A stretch of DNA of 64,000 nucleotides from Aphanomyces cochlioides. Lineage: Eukaryota > Oomycota > Saprolegniomycetes > Saprolegniales > Verrucalvaceae. Numbering within the stretch: position 1 is the first letter of the stretch; each line of letters starts with the position of its first letter. Both the position numbers and the translations under genes were made by a program. Below are positions 8,482-17,599 of the stretch, one piece after another. The stretch spans positions 717,935 through 781,934 of the forward strand of contig JAHQRK010000031.1 in the NCBI GenBank assembly GCA_019828595.1, in the 5' to 3' direction. The notes under the pieces were generated by a model. It worked only from the letters and a program-made list of their open reading frames with translations, was not told the origin of the DNA and searched no databases.

Positions 8482-10199
8482 ATGCCGACTTTGTTCTGTC
8501 TTGTCGTCGGGGAGGGAACACCTTTCTCTGTGGACGTTGCTACAAATGCGACTGTGGCAGGTCTCAAGAAAAAGATCAAGGAAGAAAATTCAAACTCTTT
8601 GAGATGTGACGCGAAAGAATTACAGCTCTACTTGGCGTTGAAGGATAATGCATGGTTAGAATCGACGAGTCCGCTTGTTGAACGGTTGATGGAGGGCGAG
8701 ACACCCGATGAAATACAGGAATACTTGGTCAAAGCAAACAAAATGAATCCGTTTTCTACACTTGCTAAGGCATTGACGTCCCCCCCTGGTCAAGACCAAC
8801 TTCATATCTTGGTGGTCGTACCTGAACGTGTTGCAGTTCCTTCAGATCATCAGCCGAGCAAGAAGCGAAAACTCGAGGACTTTGCGAATATATTATCAGC
8901 TCCAGCTTCATTTGCGAAGCGTCAAGGACCCAATAGTTGGATTTTTCGGCTCAAAGAGTTTGATGGAGTTATTGAATGCCATCGTCTTCCAACTTCCGAC
9001 AAGAGATCTCTCATTCCACTTGTGCTGCTTCATGAAACCTTTGCAAAATTTGAAAGCAATTGCAAAACTATTCATTTTGGCAAGCCAGATTGTGATTTTT
9101 CGTCGAGTTTTGCGATGCCGTATCCGGTGTGCATGATAAAGAAGAAACACTTACAAAGGCGGCACTGAATACACTAGGACGCTATTTGCTTTCTGATTGC
9201 CCTCGTGGTGCAAGCATGGTTGCAGCCCAAGTCGACAATTCTACTTCAGACGGATCCTTTATTTTTGACAACAGGTCATTGCTGAACTTGGAAGTCAAAG
9301 TTCAAAAAGGAGATGGAGGTGGCGACCCGACGATGCAAAATATCGCGTATTACGTCAAGCATTTGCCCATGCCGGTTGATCGTGTCTTGCCATGCTATTT
9401 GTTGGACATTTGTGGTCCGCTTCTGAGCGTATTTGGTATTGTCAACGTTACTGATGAGTATGCTCTGTGCGAACCTCTTGTGACGAGTGTTCCGTTGCTT
9501 TTCTTCGACAATGTTGGACTGATGACGACGGGAGTCCGTGTATGTGCGTCTTTGAAAGCTGCGTTGCGAGACCTGACCAGTTCCCAATATGTCGCTTCGC
9601 GTGATTTAAATCGAAGTAGATTTCCGTACCATGATTCAGCTGTGATTGGCGGCGAGAAGGTCAACATCCGGTACTGCAAACAGTTGGAACGTTATGTGTT
9701 TTCTGCCATGGTTGTCCAATCTGGCCATGACGTTGAAGTTGTTGTCAAGTTTGCAAAGCAATATGGAAGGGAAGTCCACGAGTATTGTGCAGGTCACGAA
9801 TTTGCTCCAAGATTGTTAGACTTTGAAGTCCTTCCTAGCAAGTGGATTTTCGTTGGGATGGAGAAACTTAAGCTCAAACCGATTTCGAAAGCTTTGACCG
9901 ATGCAAAAGTCGATGCAACAGTCATTCGTCGGCAGGTGCTGGAGATGAAAAATCGACTGGCAGCTGCCAAGCTTGTTCATGGGGATCTTCGTGACGCCAA
10001 CATCTTATGGGACTACGCCAAGGATCGTGTGGTGTTGATTGATTTCGACTGGTCTGGAAAGGAGGGTGACACTTGTTACCCGCCATTCATGAATCCCGAC
10101 ATTACGTGGCCGCCAGAGGCTCAGACTAACAAGCCTCTTCGGATTGAGCACGACGAGTGGTGGATCCATCAGTTGCTGACAAAGTTGGACAAGAAATAA
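8482..10199 (+). pseudogene. Crinkler CRN-K2 (header, REase-like, kinase), one frameshift
   Basis: The first open frame (8482-9168, 228 residues) has the ubiquitin-like header, LYLAL at 49-53, LHILVVVP at 107-114 and a nuclear-localisation-like KKRK at 127-130. The second (to 10199) has no ATG before about 9216. It carries a PD-(D/E)XK-like nuclease pattern (LEVKVQ, then GDPTMQNIAYY) and a kinase: VVVKF lysine, HGDLRDANIL catalytic loop, DFDWSG metal-binding loop. This REase-kinase combination is known from Crinklers. The frames are separated by one missing base in a T run (9096-9100, five T's) relative to the CRN pseudogenes. It retains GKEGDTCYPPF in the activation loop, while other copies except CRN-K7 lack six bases there. 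The gene is otherwise open. CRNs are host-targeted effectors acting mostly in the nucleus. Confidence 0.85.
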
Positions 10200-10582
10200 G
10201 TTCAAATTTTTATGCTGCTTCATGTTTATTTGTAGTATTCCACTGAGAGTTAAACTTCTCGCATGGCTTCGTCAACTTCACATTTCGAGGGGGATTTCAA
10301 TATTACGTCGAAGATATACGAGTACTAAAGTGTGAGTTGAATGAATTTCTTCAAGGGAATTGTTTCAACGAAAATTCGCAATGCTCTATGCGCTTAGGAG
10401 CCGCCGTAATAGTAATCACCACGACCATAGTGGCTATTTCATTCAGCTCGGTTGAGTCATCATGGACATGGCCTTGGCGAAACCATGTCCATCGAATAAA
10501 AAAAGAAATCATAAGCGTTCAATATACATGCCAAAGGTTTGACAAGACAGAAGTGCGTCAAATTGTTCTCGCTCCGAGCGTG

Positions 10583-11357
10583 AGACCTTGCCAAACACGC
10601 GAGGAAATGCGCCATCGCATCCGTACATCTTGCGCATTTCGTTGTACTATGTATGGTCAAACATGCTTTCAAATTCTTTTTCCATCAGGTTCGAATCGGC
10701 GTGAAGCATCTGAAAGCTACAGGAAACAAGTCAACTTCGAATAGATCGACACAAATATGTCGTAACCATTTTGTTCACGCACGACTTTTTCCACACGGCG
10801 TGCCTTGTGCACTGGATGAAAGCTCGACACTTGTGGCACACCGTAGGCGCCAATTTATTGACAAACATCATTGCCGGATTCCAACGATGAGCATGCCTGG
10901 AGCTTTCATAAACAGAGCCACGGATAAATCTTCACATCGCGGTCAAAGACTTCGAGCGACGCTTTCAATGACGTGATGGGGACCAACATGTCTTGGACGA
11001 AGTGGTGGTTGTCGTACAATTCCTTGATTGCATCTCTTTCTGTCAACTTGAGCAACGACAACTTGGGGAGAACCATCTAGCCAAACAAAAATCTCAACAA
11101 AATGTTGTTGCCAAAGGGAATGATGTCTTGAATTTCCCAAAAGATGCTCCGTGAGTGACGGTGGAAATAGTCGCGGAGAGGAATGTCTTTCGTATCCTGC
11201 TTGGAGGCAATCAACTTGGACTCGACGTGCTTGAAAAACCTAGGCTTGTGCCAATCTCCACTTGCATTCAGCTAAGAATTGAGTCGATTCACTTCAAAAG
11301 GATAGAACTCTCTACCTTGCCACTTTCAGGGTTGTCGACCACCGAATCAGCTAGGCT
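10583..11357 (-). pseudogene. DHCR24 relic 2
   Basis: Mirror copy of relic 1. Near the 3' end it has a longer segment containing the imperfect palindrome CTCGCTCCGAGCG where relic 1 has CCCGGG. This long form is shared with the relics at 27815 and 33246 only. Confidence 0.82.
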
Positions 11358-11790
11358 GAGCATTGCCGAATGCTGGCCCATGGGAACGAGTGGCTCCACG
11401 CGAACAGTAAACGTCACATGGTAATTTGCACTTCATTCTTTTTGAAACAAAAGCACCCGAGCCGTCGTATTTACTCCAAAATATCCATCATATTGATGCT
11501 AATTTTTGGACAATGTCGTCTTGTATTCACCACGGGGGTACGAGATATTTTGCCAGCCAGGGCGAGCCATACACAACGGGGATTTCCTTCCATCGTTATT
11601 CCATCCAACAATCTACCATGACAAGCGTAATAAGCATCGATGGGTCGCCTTCTCGAGCGCGATACGAGGTTTTAAACTTGCTCAACACGTTCCTTGCGCT
11701 TGTTCAGAGCTGAATTGAAGGTCCAACAAGAAAACAATCAATGAATTATCAGCAGAAACCCAGCTATAAATGATTAGTTACAGTAGACGA

Positions 11791-12867
11791 TCATATTTGG
11801 TCACAATTTGCTATGCTTTGGCGAAATATGGTCATTTTGTCCTCTAAGGAAAATCCCTCTGACCAGAAATCGTCGAAGTTATACGATGGGTCAATATCTT
11901 GCTTCTTCAACGCCTTTGCATAGGCCAATCTTGCCTGCAAGTTTAAACACCGTTTGAAAGGACGGCCGGGAGATCTGAATTTCAGTGCTTTGCCATCCAA
12001 ATGACCAAATGTTGTTTTGATGTCAAATTTGCAAGGTCTTTTGGCTCTTGAAATAGCGTTCATCAGCACTTGCTTTTGTTTGGAATTGCGCATGGCATCC
12101 ACGAGACGTGTGTTTCGAATGGATTGGTCAAACAGCTTGAGATAAAAGCAGTCGTTGCGATGGTTGTAAATAAAACTGATTTGGAAATGGTCGAAAGCAT
12201 ATTCCAATGGTTGGAACAACAACAACCCATTTCGTTCATCATCGATATCCGATATTTGCATCATGGGGAACGCCAGATATTCGTTACTTCGTCGGAACAA
12301 ATGCGCAGCTGTCACCAGTGATGCAGGAAACGAGATATCGAGTAGGATACATCGGATCCATGTCTCCTTTCGACGATGACAGTCATAATACAAGCATAAA
12401 TTGGCTTTGAAGTTTGGACTCCGGTCAGACATGGTAGTAGGACAATCCGTCAGAGCGTGGGGGAGAACTAAATTGAGAAGTTCAAGGCCAACACGCAAAT
12501 TCGCAGCGCTGAATAGGCCTTCTTCTGGGACCACCACCAAGATATGAAGTTGGTCTTGACCAGGGGGGGACGTCAATGCCTTAGCAAGTGTAGAAAACGG
12601 ATTCATTTTGTTTGCTTCGACCAAGTATTCCTGTATTTCATCGGGTGTCTCGCCCTTCATCAACCGTTCAACAAGCGGACTCGTCGATTCTAACCATGCA
12701 TTATCCTTCACCGCCAAATAAAGCTGTATCATATTGGCGTCGCAATGGATTGTATGTGACTTTTCTTCCTTGATCTTTTTCTTGAGATCGCCCACAGTCT
12801 CATTAGCAGCAATGTGCACAGGGAAAGGTGTTCTCTCCCCGACGACAAGACAGAACAAAGTCAGCAT
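11791..12867 (-). CDS. Crinkler effector CRN-H2, HNH-like C-terminus
   Basis: Intact, 358 residues. The C-terminal domain matches CRN-H1 apart from EEGLFS in place of EEGAFS. The header differs strongly: ERTPFPVHIAANETVGDL instead of EGSPFSVDVATNATVAGL, and SHTIHCDANM instead of SYSIHCDADM. The difference stops before the linker, so the header looks exchanged rather than drifted. Header and middle match CRN-H3 (26305). Confidence 0.85.
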   Translation of the reverse strand: MLTLFCLVVGERTPFPVHIAANETVGDLKKKIKEEKSHTIHCDANMIQLYLAVKDNAWLESTSPLVERLMKGETPDEIQEYLVEANKMNPFSTLAKALTSPPGQDQLHILVVVPEEGLFSAANLRVGLELLNLVLPHALTDCPTTMSDRSPNFKANLCLYYDCHRRKETWIRCILLDISFPASLVTAAHLFRRSNEYLAFPMMQISDIDDERNGLLLFQPLEYAFDHFQISFIYNHRNDCFYLKLFDQSIRNTRLVDAMRNSKQKQVLMNAISRAKRPCKFDIKTTFGHLDGKALKFRSPGRPFKRCLNLQARLAYAKALKKQDIDPSYNFDDFWSEGFSLEDKMTIFRQSIANCDQI

Positions 12868-13573
12868 ATTTGGAAATGAACATCAGTTGGAAACTCACTT
12901 TGAAATTTAGTAAACCTGCACAACAGAATACTGTAAAAACTTATACGAACAATATCTCCAGGTTCCTCAGACCTTTGAAACAAACAGTGAGCACGCGATT
13001 TATTAACAGTCGTCGAAGGCATCGAGGGTATATGTGCTTGTAACTTTCGAACCCGATGACAGTTTTCCATGAAAATTTTTGTGTGTTTTGAACTTTGTCA
13101 GAGGAATATAAATTCAAAAGAAACGAACTTCTTAAAGCCGATATTCTGTGAGATATGTTACAAAGAAGGGGTGAAACATAGCAAAATAATGCTTTGATAA
13201 AAATGACCTTTTAAATTTGATAAATGTTTTGGTCATTGGTTTGATTTATTTTTGATAATGAACCTCTCACATCGAATATATAGAATAATCACTATACCCT
13301 CAGAAGCTTGAACCGGATAGACTACGAAACTTGATACAGTCATACCTATGTTATTAACATGTAAGCAGCTTTAACCGGATAGATGACGAAACTTGATATC
13401 ACCTTCAATCATGAACCGGTTGATCAGGCGAAATTTCTTTGAAACCACTACACCCCCTGGAGCTGCAGCGTGCGCCAGAAGCATGAACTAAATCTCATCT
13501 TGCAACTGAACTTGCCTCCAACGAATTGACGAAGTCGAAGCAACTGTGGGAGCCTTTGGTATATGATTAAGGT
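12868..13573 (-). other. Leader region of CRN-H2
   Basis: Mirror of 2945-3649, with no gene. It ends at the palindrome boundary near 13573. Confidence 0.7.
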
Positions 13574-13729
13574 TCAAAGAATTGAACGACCTTCTTTGTA
13601 ACATATCTCACAGAATATCGGCTTTAAGAAGTTAGTTTCTTTTGAATTTATATTCCTCTGACAAAGTTCGAAACACACAAAAAATTTCATGGAAAACTGT
13701 CATCTGGTTCGAAAGTTACAAGCACATAT
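13574..13729 (+). promoter_or_regulatory. First piece of the CRN-K3 leader
   Basis: About 135 bases resembling 3350-3484 (CRN leader) in plus orientation, interrupted at AGCACATAT by the TIR element 13730-14951. It continues at 14952, 17501 and finally the start codon at 19769. Promoter function is inferred from its fixed position upstream of CRN genes. Confidence 0.65.
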
Positions 13730-14058
13730 GAGGACCCGGAAAACAAAAAGCAGCTTATCAACCATCGTGCAACGTTTGAGTTAGATACTGCATTGGAATC
13801 AGGAGTGTTTCAGCTTCATTTTGACACCTTCAGCGCCCGTGAATGTCATCGCAGTCCAAAGTTATGGTGGCTCGACCGCGGCTGGCACTGATTTTTCGTC
13901 CAAAATCGCGTTTTCAGATTTTTATACCAAAATATAGAGTTTTTTACGCTGAATCGTTTACTACTGTGCTTTTCCTCAATTTCTTAGTGCAATGCTTAGT
14001 AAAATCAAGATGAAGCTTTGTGCTAATGTTTTCAACAACAGTTGAAAACAAATGCTTG

Positions 14059-14180
14059 TCATTAAGGTTGATTTTGATTTCCGTGGTGTCATTAAGACGG
14101 ATTTTGATTTACAGCATGGCAATAAGACATTTTTTGATTTACTGTGTGACCAATAAGGCTGATTTTGATTTCCAGAGGCT
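14059..14180. repeat. Minisatellite, about 31-bp unit, four copies
   Basis: Four imperfect units, each containing ATTAAG or ATAAG followed by GATTTTGATTT, lie back to back. They are inside TIR element 1. The mirror copy is at 47665-47786. Confidence 0.7.
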
Positions 14181-14229
14181 GAGCTATGATTGATCAAGTC
14201 ACAACATAAACACTTCTGCCTCTTCCTGC

Positions 14230-14799
14230 TCATCGACAAGTTGACGTTTGCACACCGTTTTTTCGTTCACGAACTCGCAATGTCAAAGGTACGTATTCAC
14301 CAATACTGCCAGAGAATTCAACGAACCATTCCACTAAAAGAGGCACGTCAATGACAGAGCTGTTTGAGTTGCCAACATTTCGATGAATTGGAGCCAACAA
14401 GGAACCTTCTTGGATGTGGGATCTCACAGCAGTTAGTTTTGTAGTTGAAATAGCAAACAACTCCAGGAACGCCATTCTACACACAATGCCGACAAACGGA
14501 ACAGCATAGACATGACTTGATCGAATTCCTTTCCCTCTTTTTCGCTTCCCTTCGATTTCTGCGTCGATCGTAGGGCATAAAGCAAGTGCAGTGTGTAAGC
14601 AGGCATTGAACTGAGGCTTGTCAAAAGACTCTATTGAGGCTAAGAACTTCATAATATCGCCCTCATTCCCAAGCATATAGTTTTGAGAACAGCATGGCGT
14701 TGTTGAGAGAGCCGCTGCTCTTGCAGGAACCCTTTCCATGGTCACGTTTTGCGATTCTGTCGCGGTAGCGTCGACTTGCGTTGGGTGGTCCAAGTCCAT
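14230..14799 (-). CDS. Transposon-borne 189-residue protein, unknown role
   Basis: The only substantial frame in TIR element 1. A basic KRKRGKG stretch (residues 85-91) precedes a compact region (97-175) with VCRMAFLELF and a glycine/proline-spaced tail. This resembles N-terminal, non-catalytic parts of transposon-encoded proteins that I cannot name with confidence. It has no catalytic motif and may be the remaining N-terminal part of a longer transposase. The mirror copy (47046-47615) differs by one Asn/Lys change at residue 44. Confidence 0.5.
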   Translation of the reverse strand: MDLDHPTQVDATATESQNVTMERVPARAAALSTTPCCSQNYMLGNEGDIMKFLASIESFDKPQFNACLHTALALCPTIDAEIEGKRKRGKGIRSSHVYAVPFVGIVCRMAFLELFAISTTKLTAVRSHIQEGSLLAPIHRNVGNSNSSVIDVPLLVEWFVEFSGSIGEYVPLTLRVRERKNGVQTSTCR

Positions 14800-14951
14800 T
14801 CTTACAAGTCAAGGGTGTTTTTTACAGAAAGTATTGTTTTCGTTTTTCTCCAAAGTATTGAGACGACAAAAGAAAGAATCCATTGTCTTTGAACTTGATT
14901 TTCTCAAAAAGTGAAAATGGTAAGGAAGACACTTTTGTATTCCGGGTCCTC

Positions 14952-15027
14952 ATATACCCTCGATGCCTTCGACGACTGTTAATAAATCGCATGCTCACTG
15001 TTTGTTTCAAAGGTCTGAGGAACCTGG
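14952..15027 (+). promoter_or_regulatory. Second piece of the CRN-K3 leader
   Basis: Matches CRN leader from ACCCTCGATGCC to GAGGAACCTGG. It is bounded by TIR element 1 on the left and the PIF/Harbinger-like element on the right. Confidence 0.7.
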
Positions 15028-15135
15028 GAGATGCGGGAAAGCGCATGCCAGCTCATTACCTTGACTTCAACCATCGAGATAGCATTTTCAAGATAAGAAC
15101 TGAAGCATCTCAAAAATAAGACTAGTTTTTATCAT

Positions 15136-15969
15136 TTAAAATGTAAACTCAGAAATAAGCTCAGAGTTGTGAGTTCCTGTTTCTGCCACAAGTTCGACAA
15201 CCATCTTTGGAGCCGCGCCTTCAAAGTTAGTCACTTTCATGCACTCCTTTTGCACACGAACAATAAACGGTAGTTGAATCGCAACCTCAGTGATGGGAGG
15301 AGCGCCATTCTTACCGCAAACATTTTCGTACGCTTTTTGCAGCCCAGCAACTTTGGCAAATGTACGGTGGCTCGGGGTCGCCATTTCTTTTTCAAACAAT
15401 AATTGAGATTTGCATGTGTTGGGTGTCCATTCCCATCGCACGCGCAAGATTGACAAATCGTTCGCATCAATTTCGCAAGTTCCTCTTGCGCCGGTTGGAA
15501 TCAACAACACAACAATTGCGTTGTTTTCACGTTTTACGTAGTCGTAAAACTCGCCAACCAAGCATTCGGGCCTCGAAACATTGACCATATCGCGACTTGA
15601 CACTTCATGTTTTTCGACTTCTTTGTCCGAGCCAATGCTCTTTCCATTGACAAAAGGAATACATTCATCTTGTTCCATTACAACATTAGCCTTTCGTTTT
15701 CCTATGGTAGAAGCTGACAACTTTGTAAGGAAAAATATGGTACCTGATCGACCAAAAGAGCCGAATTTCATTTTTGCGGTGGAGTCGAAGTGCTTCTGAA
15801 AGGCAGCAAAGTTGTAATCGTGAAAGAGGGGACTGAGATTGTACGCCTCGGAAGCCTTTGTGCGTGAAGTGATAGTATGATCGTCGAAGAGTGATTCGAG
15901 ATGGAGTTGTGCCTCGGAGCCTTTGGTCCACCGTGGAGCCATGCTATTCAAAATTTTGTGAACAAGCAT
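15136..15969 (-). CDS. Putative Harbinger accessory (Myb/SANT-like) protein
   Basis: An intact 277-residue frame. The second methionine (MAPRWTKGSEAQ, residue 10) is a plausible start. The N-terminal segment has a tryptophan-anchored helix pattern (RWTKG to FQKHF, about residues 13-60), recalling the DNA-binding accessory proteins of PIF/Harbinger elements. The rest is not recognised. The divergent arrangement with the transposase in one element supports the role. The mirror copy at 45876-46709 is intact and identical in translation. Confidence 0.55.
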   Translation of the reverse strand: MLVHKILNSMAPRWTKGSEAQLHLESLFDDHTITSRTKASEAYNLSPLFHDYNFAAFQKHFDSTAKMKFGSFGRSGTIFFLTKLSASTIGKRKANVVMEQDECIPFVNGKSIGSDKEVEKHEVSSRDMVNVSRPECLVGEFYDYVKRENNAIVVLLIPTGARGTCEIDANDLSILRVRWEWTPNTCKSQLLFEKEMATPSHRTFAKVAGLQKAYENVCGKNGAPPITEVAIQLPFIVRVQKECMKVTNFEGAAPKMVVELVAETGTHNSELISEFTF

Positions 15970-16607
15970 CTAAAAATCCCATTTAAGTACAAATATCTGA
16001 AAAGTTCTTGAGGAATTACTCTAGATATTTTAAGAAATTTTAAGATGTTCAAAATGGTCAAAATAGGTTTTATATAAGTACACTGTGTTTAACCTAAATA
16101 TGATCATGTTTGAGGGTCAATTTCTTCGTCTTGTAGATAATTTCTGCTGTTCGCTTTATGGTCTGAGGATTCTAGAGAGAGCTGCGGTCATTAGAGCCCC
16201 ATATGGAGAATTTAGCATGCATAAACAACATAATAGAGGCATTCAAAATCACGAAAATTCGGCATTTTTCCAAAAATATCGAATTTCGATTAAGAATATC
16301 TCTTAATGCATTGTCTATAAATCTGCGCTGTTGATTGATTCTTAAAGATATAATTCAGTAGATAAAATTCAACCCCGGATGGTCTCCTACAGATGATCCT
16401 TCTATGAGAAAAGTGGCTTCAAAGTTTGATTGACGTCAAACTTACGATAAACCTTGATGTTCTGAAATGTCTGAAAATGTCTGGAACTATCTTAAGAAAA
16501 CTCTCGGGGCTAAATATCGCACTTAAAAGGGAAGATTCTCGCGCGTTTTCATGATCGATGTCTGATATTCAATTCCAAATTTTGATGCCGAGGCCTGAAG
16601 CACTCAT
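15970..16607. other. Non-coding centre of Harbinger-like element
   Basis: AT-rich interval between the divergent genes, with several TTTTAAGA and TTCTTAAGAA-like words. No gene seen. It probably contains both promoters. Confidence 0.5.
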
Positions 16608-17464
16608 TTGAGCAGCGGCAATGCCTATACTAGGCTGCATGACCATGAATCGAGCCAATTAGCGACGTTTTGTTGCTTTGTTCGGTGCAACGCCATTTAT
16701 CTGCGCCACACTCTGGCGCAAGCTCCTCCCCATCCTCATGGCGGCCAACGCCAACACTTACTCTGGGCTTTGATGTTTCTTAAGGTGTACAGCACAGAGC
16801 ACGTCCATGCAGCGATGGCAAATGTTGATGAAAAGACATTCAGAAAGTGGTCATGGGTATACATAGGAGCTCTTGAGGTGATGCCAGAGGTAAGATCATT
16901 GTTAAGATAATAAATAAATGAAATGATTATATTCTTTTCAATAATCGTTTTGATGGTGCTCCAATCGGTGCAAAACTTTTTGACTCCTTGGACGGCACTG
17001 ACTGTCCAATTCAAGGGCCATTTCCTTTTGACTCCAAGTGGTGGTCGCACAAGCTCAATAGGGCTGGTGTTAGATACGAGGTTGGAATCTGTATCCGAAC
17101 TGGTCACATAGATTGGGTCAATGGAGGGAAGCCATGCGGACAATGGTCAGACCTTACACTAGCCCGAGATGCGTATGTGCATGCCGTGAGTCCTGGCGAG
17201 ATGACCCTTGCTGACAAGGGTTATATGGATCGGGCATATTTTATAAACCCAAGATACCACCCTCAATCAGCTGTCGCCCAAAAGGCTGTCATGGCACGAC
17301 ATGAAACTGCGAATGCTCGACTGAAGAACTTTAATGTCCTGCGCACTGCATTTCGCCATGAAATCAATCTTCATCCATCTTGCTTCTATGCTGTGGTTAA
17401 CGTTACTCAGGTAGCAATTAAGCATGAGTCACCTCTGTACTCGATAAACCACAAAATCAATTGA
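16608..17464 (+). pseudogene. PIF/Harbinger transposase (DDE_Tnp_4 type), probably interrupted
   Basis: The first part (16608-16910) has HLLWALMFLKVYSTEHVH and DEKTFRKWSW, typical of this family. The second part has FDGAPIGAK, DGTDCPIQ (first Asp), WWSHK, RYEVGI, WVNGGKPCGQWSD, LADKGYM (second Asp) and RHETANARLKNF (Glu). The parts lie in different frames around 16890-16940. GTAAGATC there looks like a donor site but no clear acceptor precedes NNRFDG, so this is either an intron with an odd acceptor or a lesion. The start is uncertain. Confidence 0.75.
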
Positions 17465-17500
17465 AACCGATAGCTATTGTATCAATGTTTCCTGCAACCC

Positions 17501-17596
17501 CCTGGAGATATTGTTCATATAAGTTTTTACAGTATTCTGTTGTGCAGGTTTACTAAATTTCAAAGTGAGTTTCCAACTGATGTTCATTTCCAAATA
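17501..17596 (+). promoter_or_regulatory. Third piece of the CRN-K3 leader
   Basis: CRN leader from CCTGGAGATATTG to CATTTCCAAATA, the last bases before the start codon in other copies. It is interrupted at TA by a nested insertion. Confidence 0.75.
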
Positions 17597-17599
17597 CTA

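Larger units (their letters stand above)
8427..13573 (-). repeat. Inner palindrome 1, right arm
   Basis: Reverse-complement partner of 2945-8070. It begins at TTGCCATGG directly after a truncated CRN 5' end and stops at the ATTAAGGT near 13573. Confidence 0.93.
13730..14951. mobile_element. TIR element 1 (GAGGACCCGG ends), copy 1
   Basis: Ends GAGGACCCGGAAAAC and its inverse GTATTCCGGGTCCTC form 15-nt terminal repeats with one mismatch. ATAT flanks both ends (13726-13729, 14952-14955). Removing the 1222 bp restores continuous CRN leader. It contains one protein frame on the minus strand and a minisatellite, but no recognisable DDE core, so it is probably non-autonomous. The superfamily is not assigned. 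Confidence 0.85.
15028..17500. mobile_element. PIF/Harbinger-like element, copy 1
   Basis: A 2.47-kb element with two divergent genes, an accessory protein on the minus strand and a DDE transposase on the plus strand, as usual for PIF/Harbinger. Its ends are imperfect inverted repeats (GAGATGCGGGAAA against GGGTTGCAGGAAA, 10 of 13 matching). CCTGG is present on both sides (15023-15027, 17501-17505). A 5-bp duplication is unusual, since 3 bp is typical for the superfamily. Excising it restores CRN leader. Confidence 0.8.
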
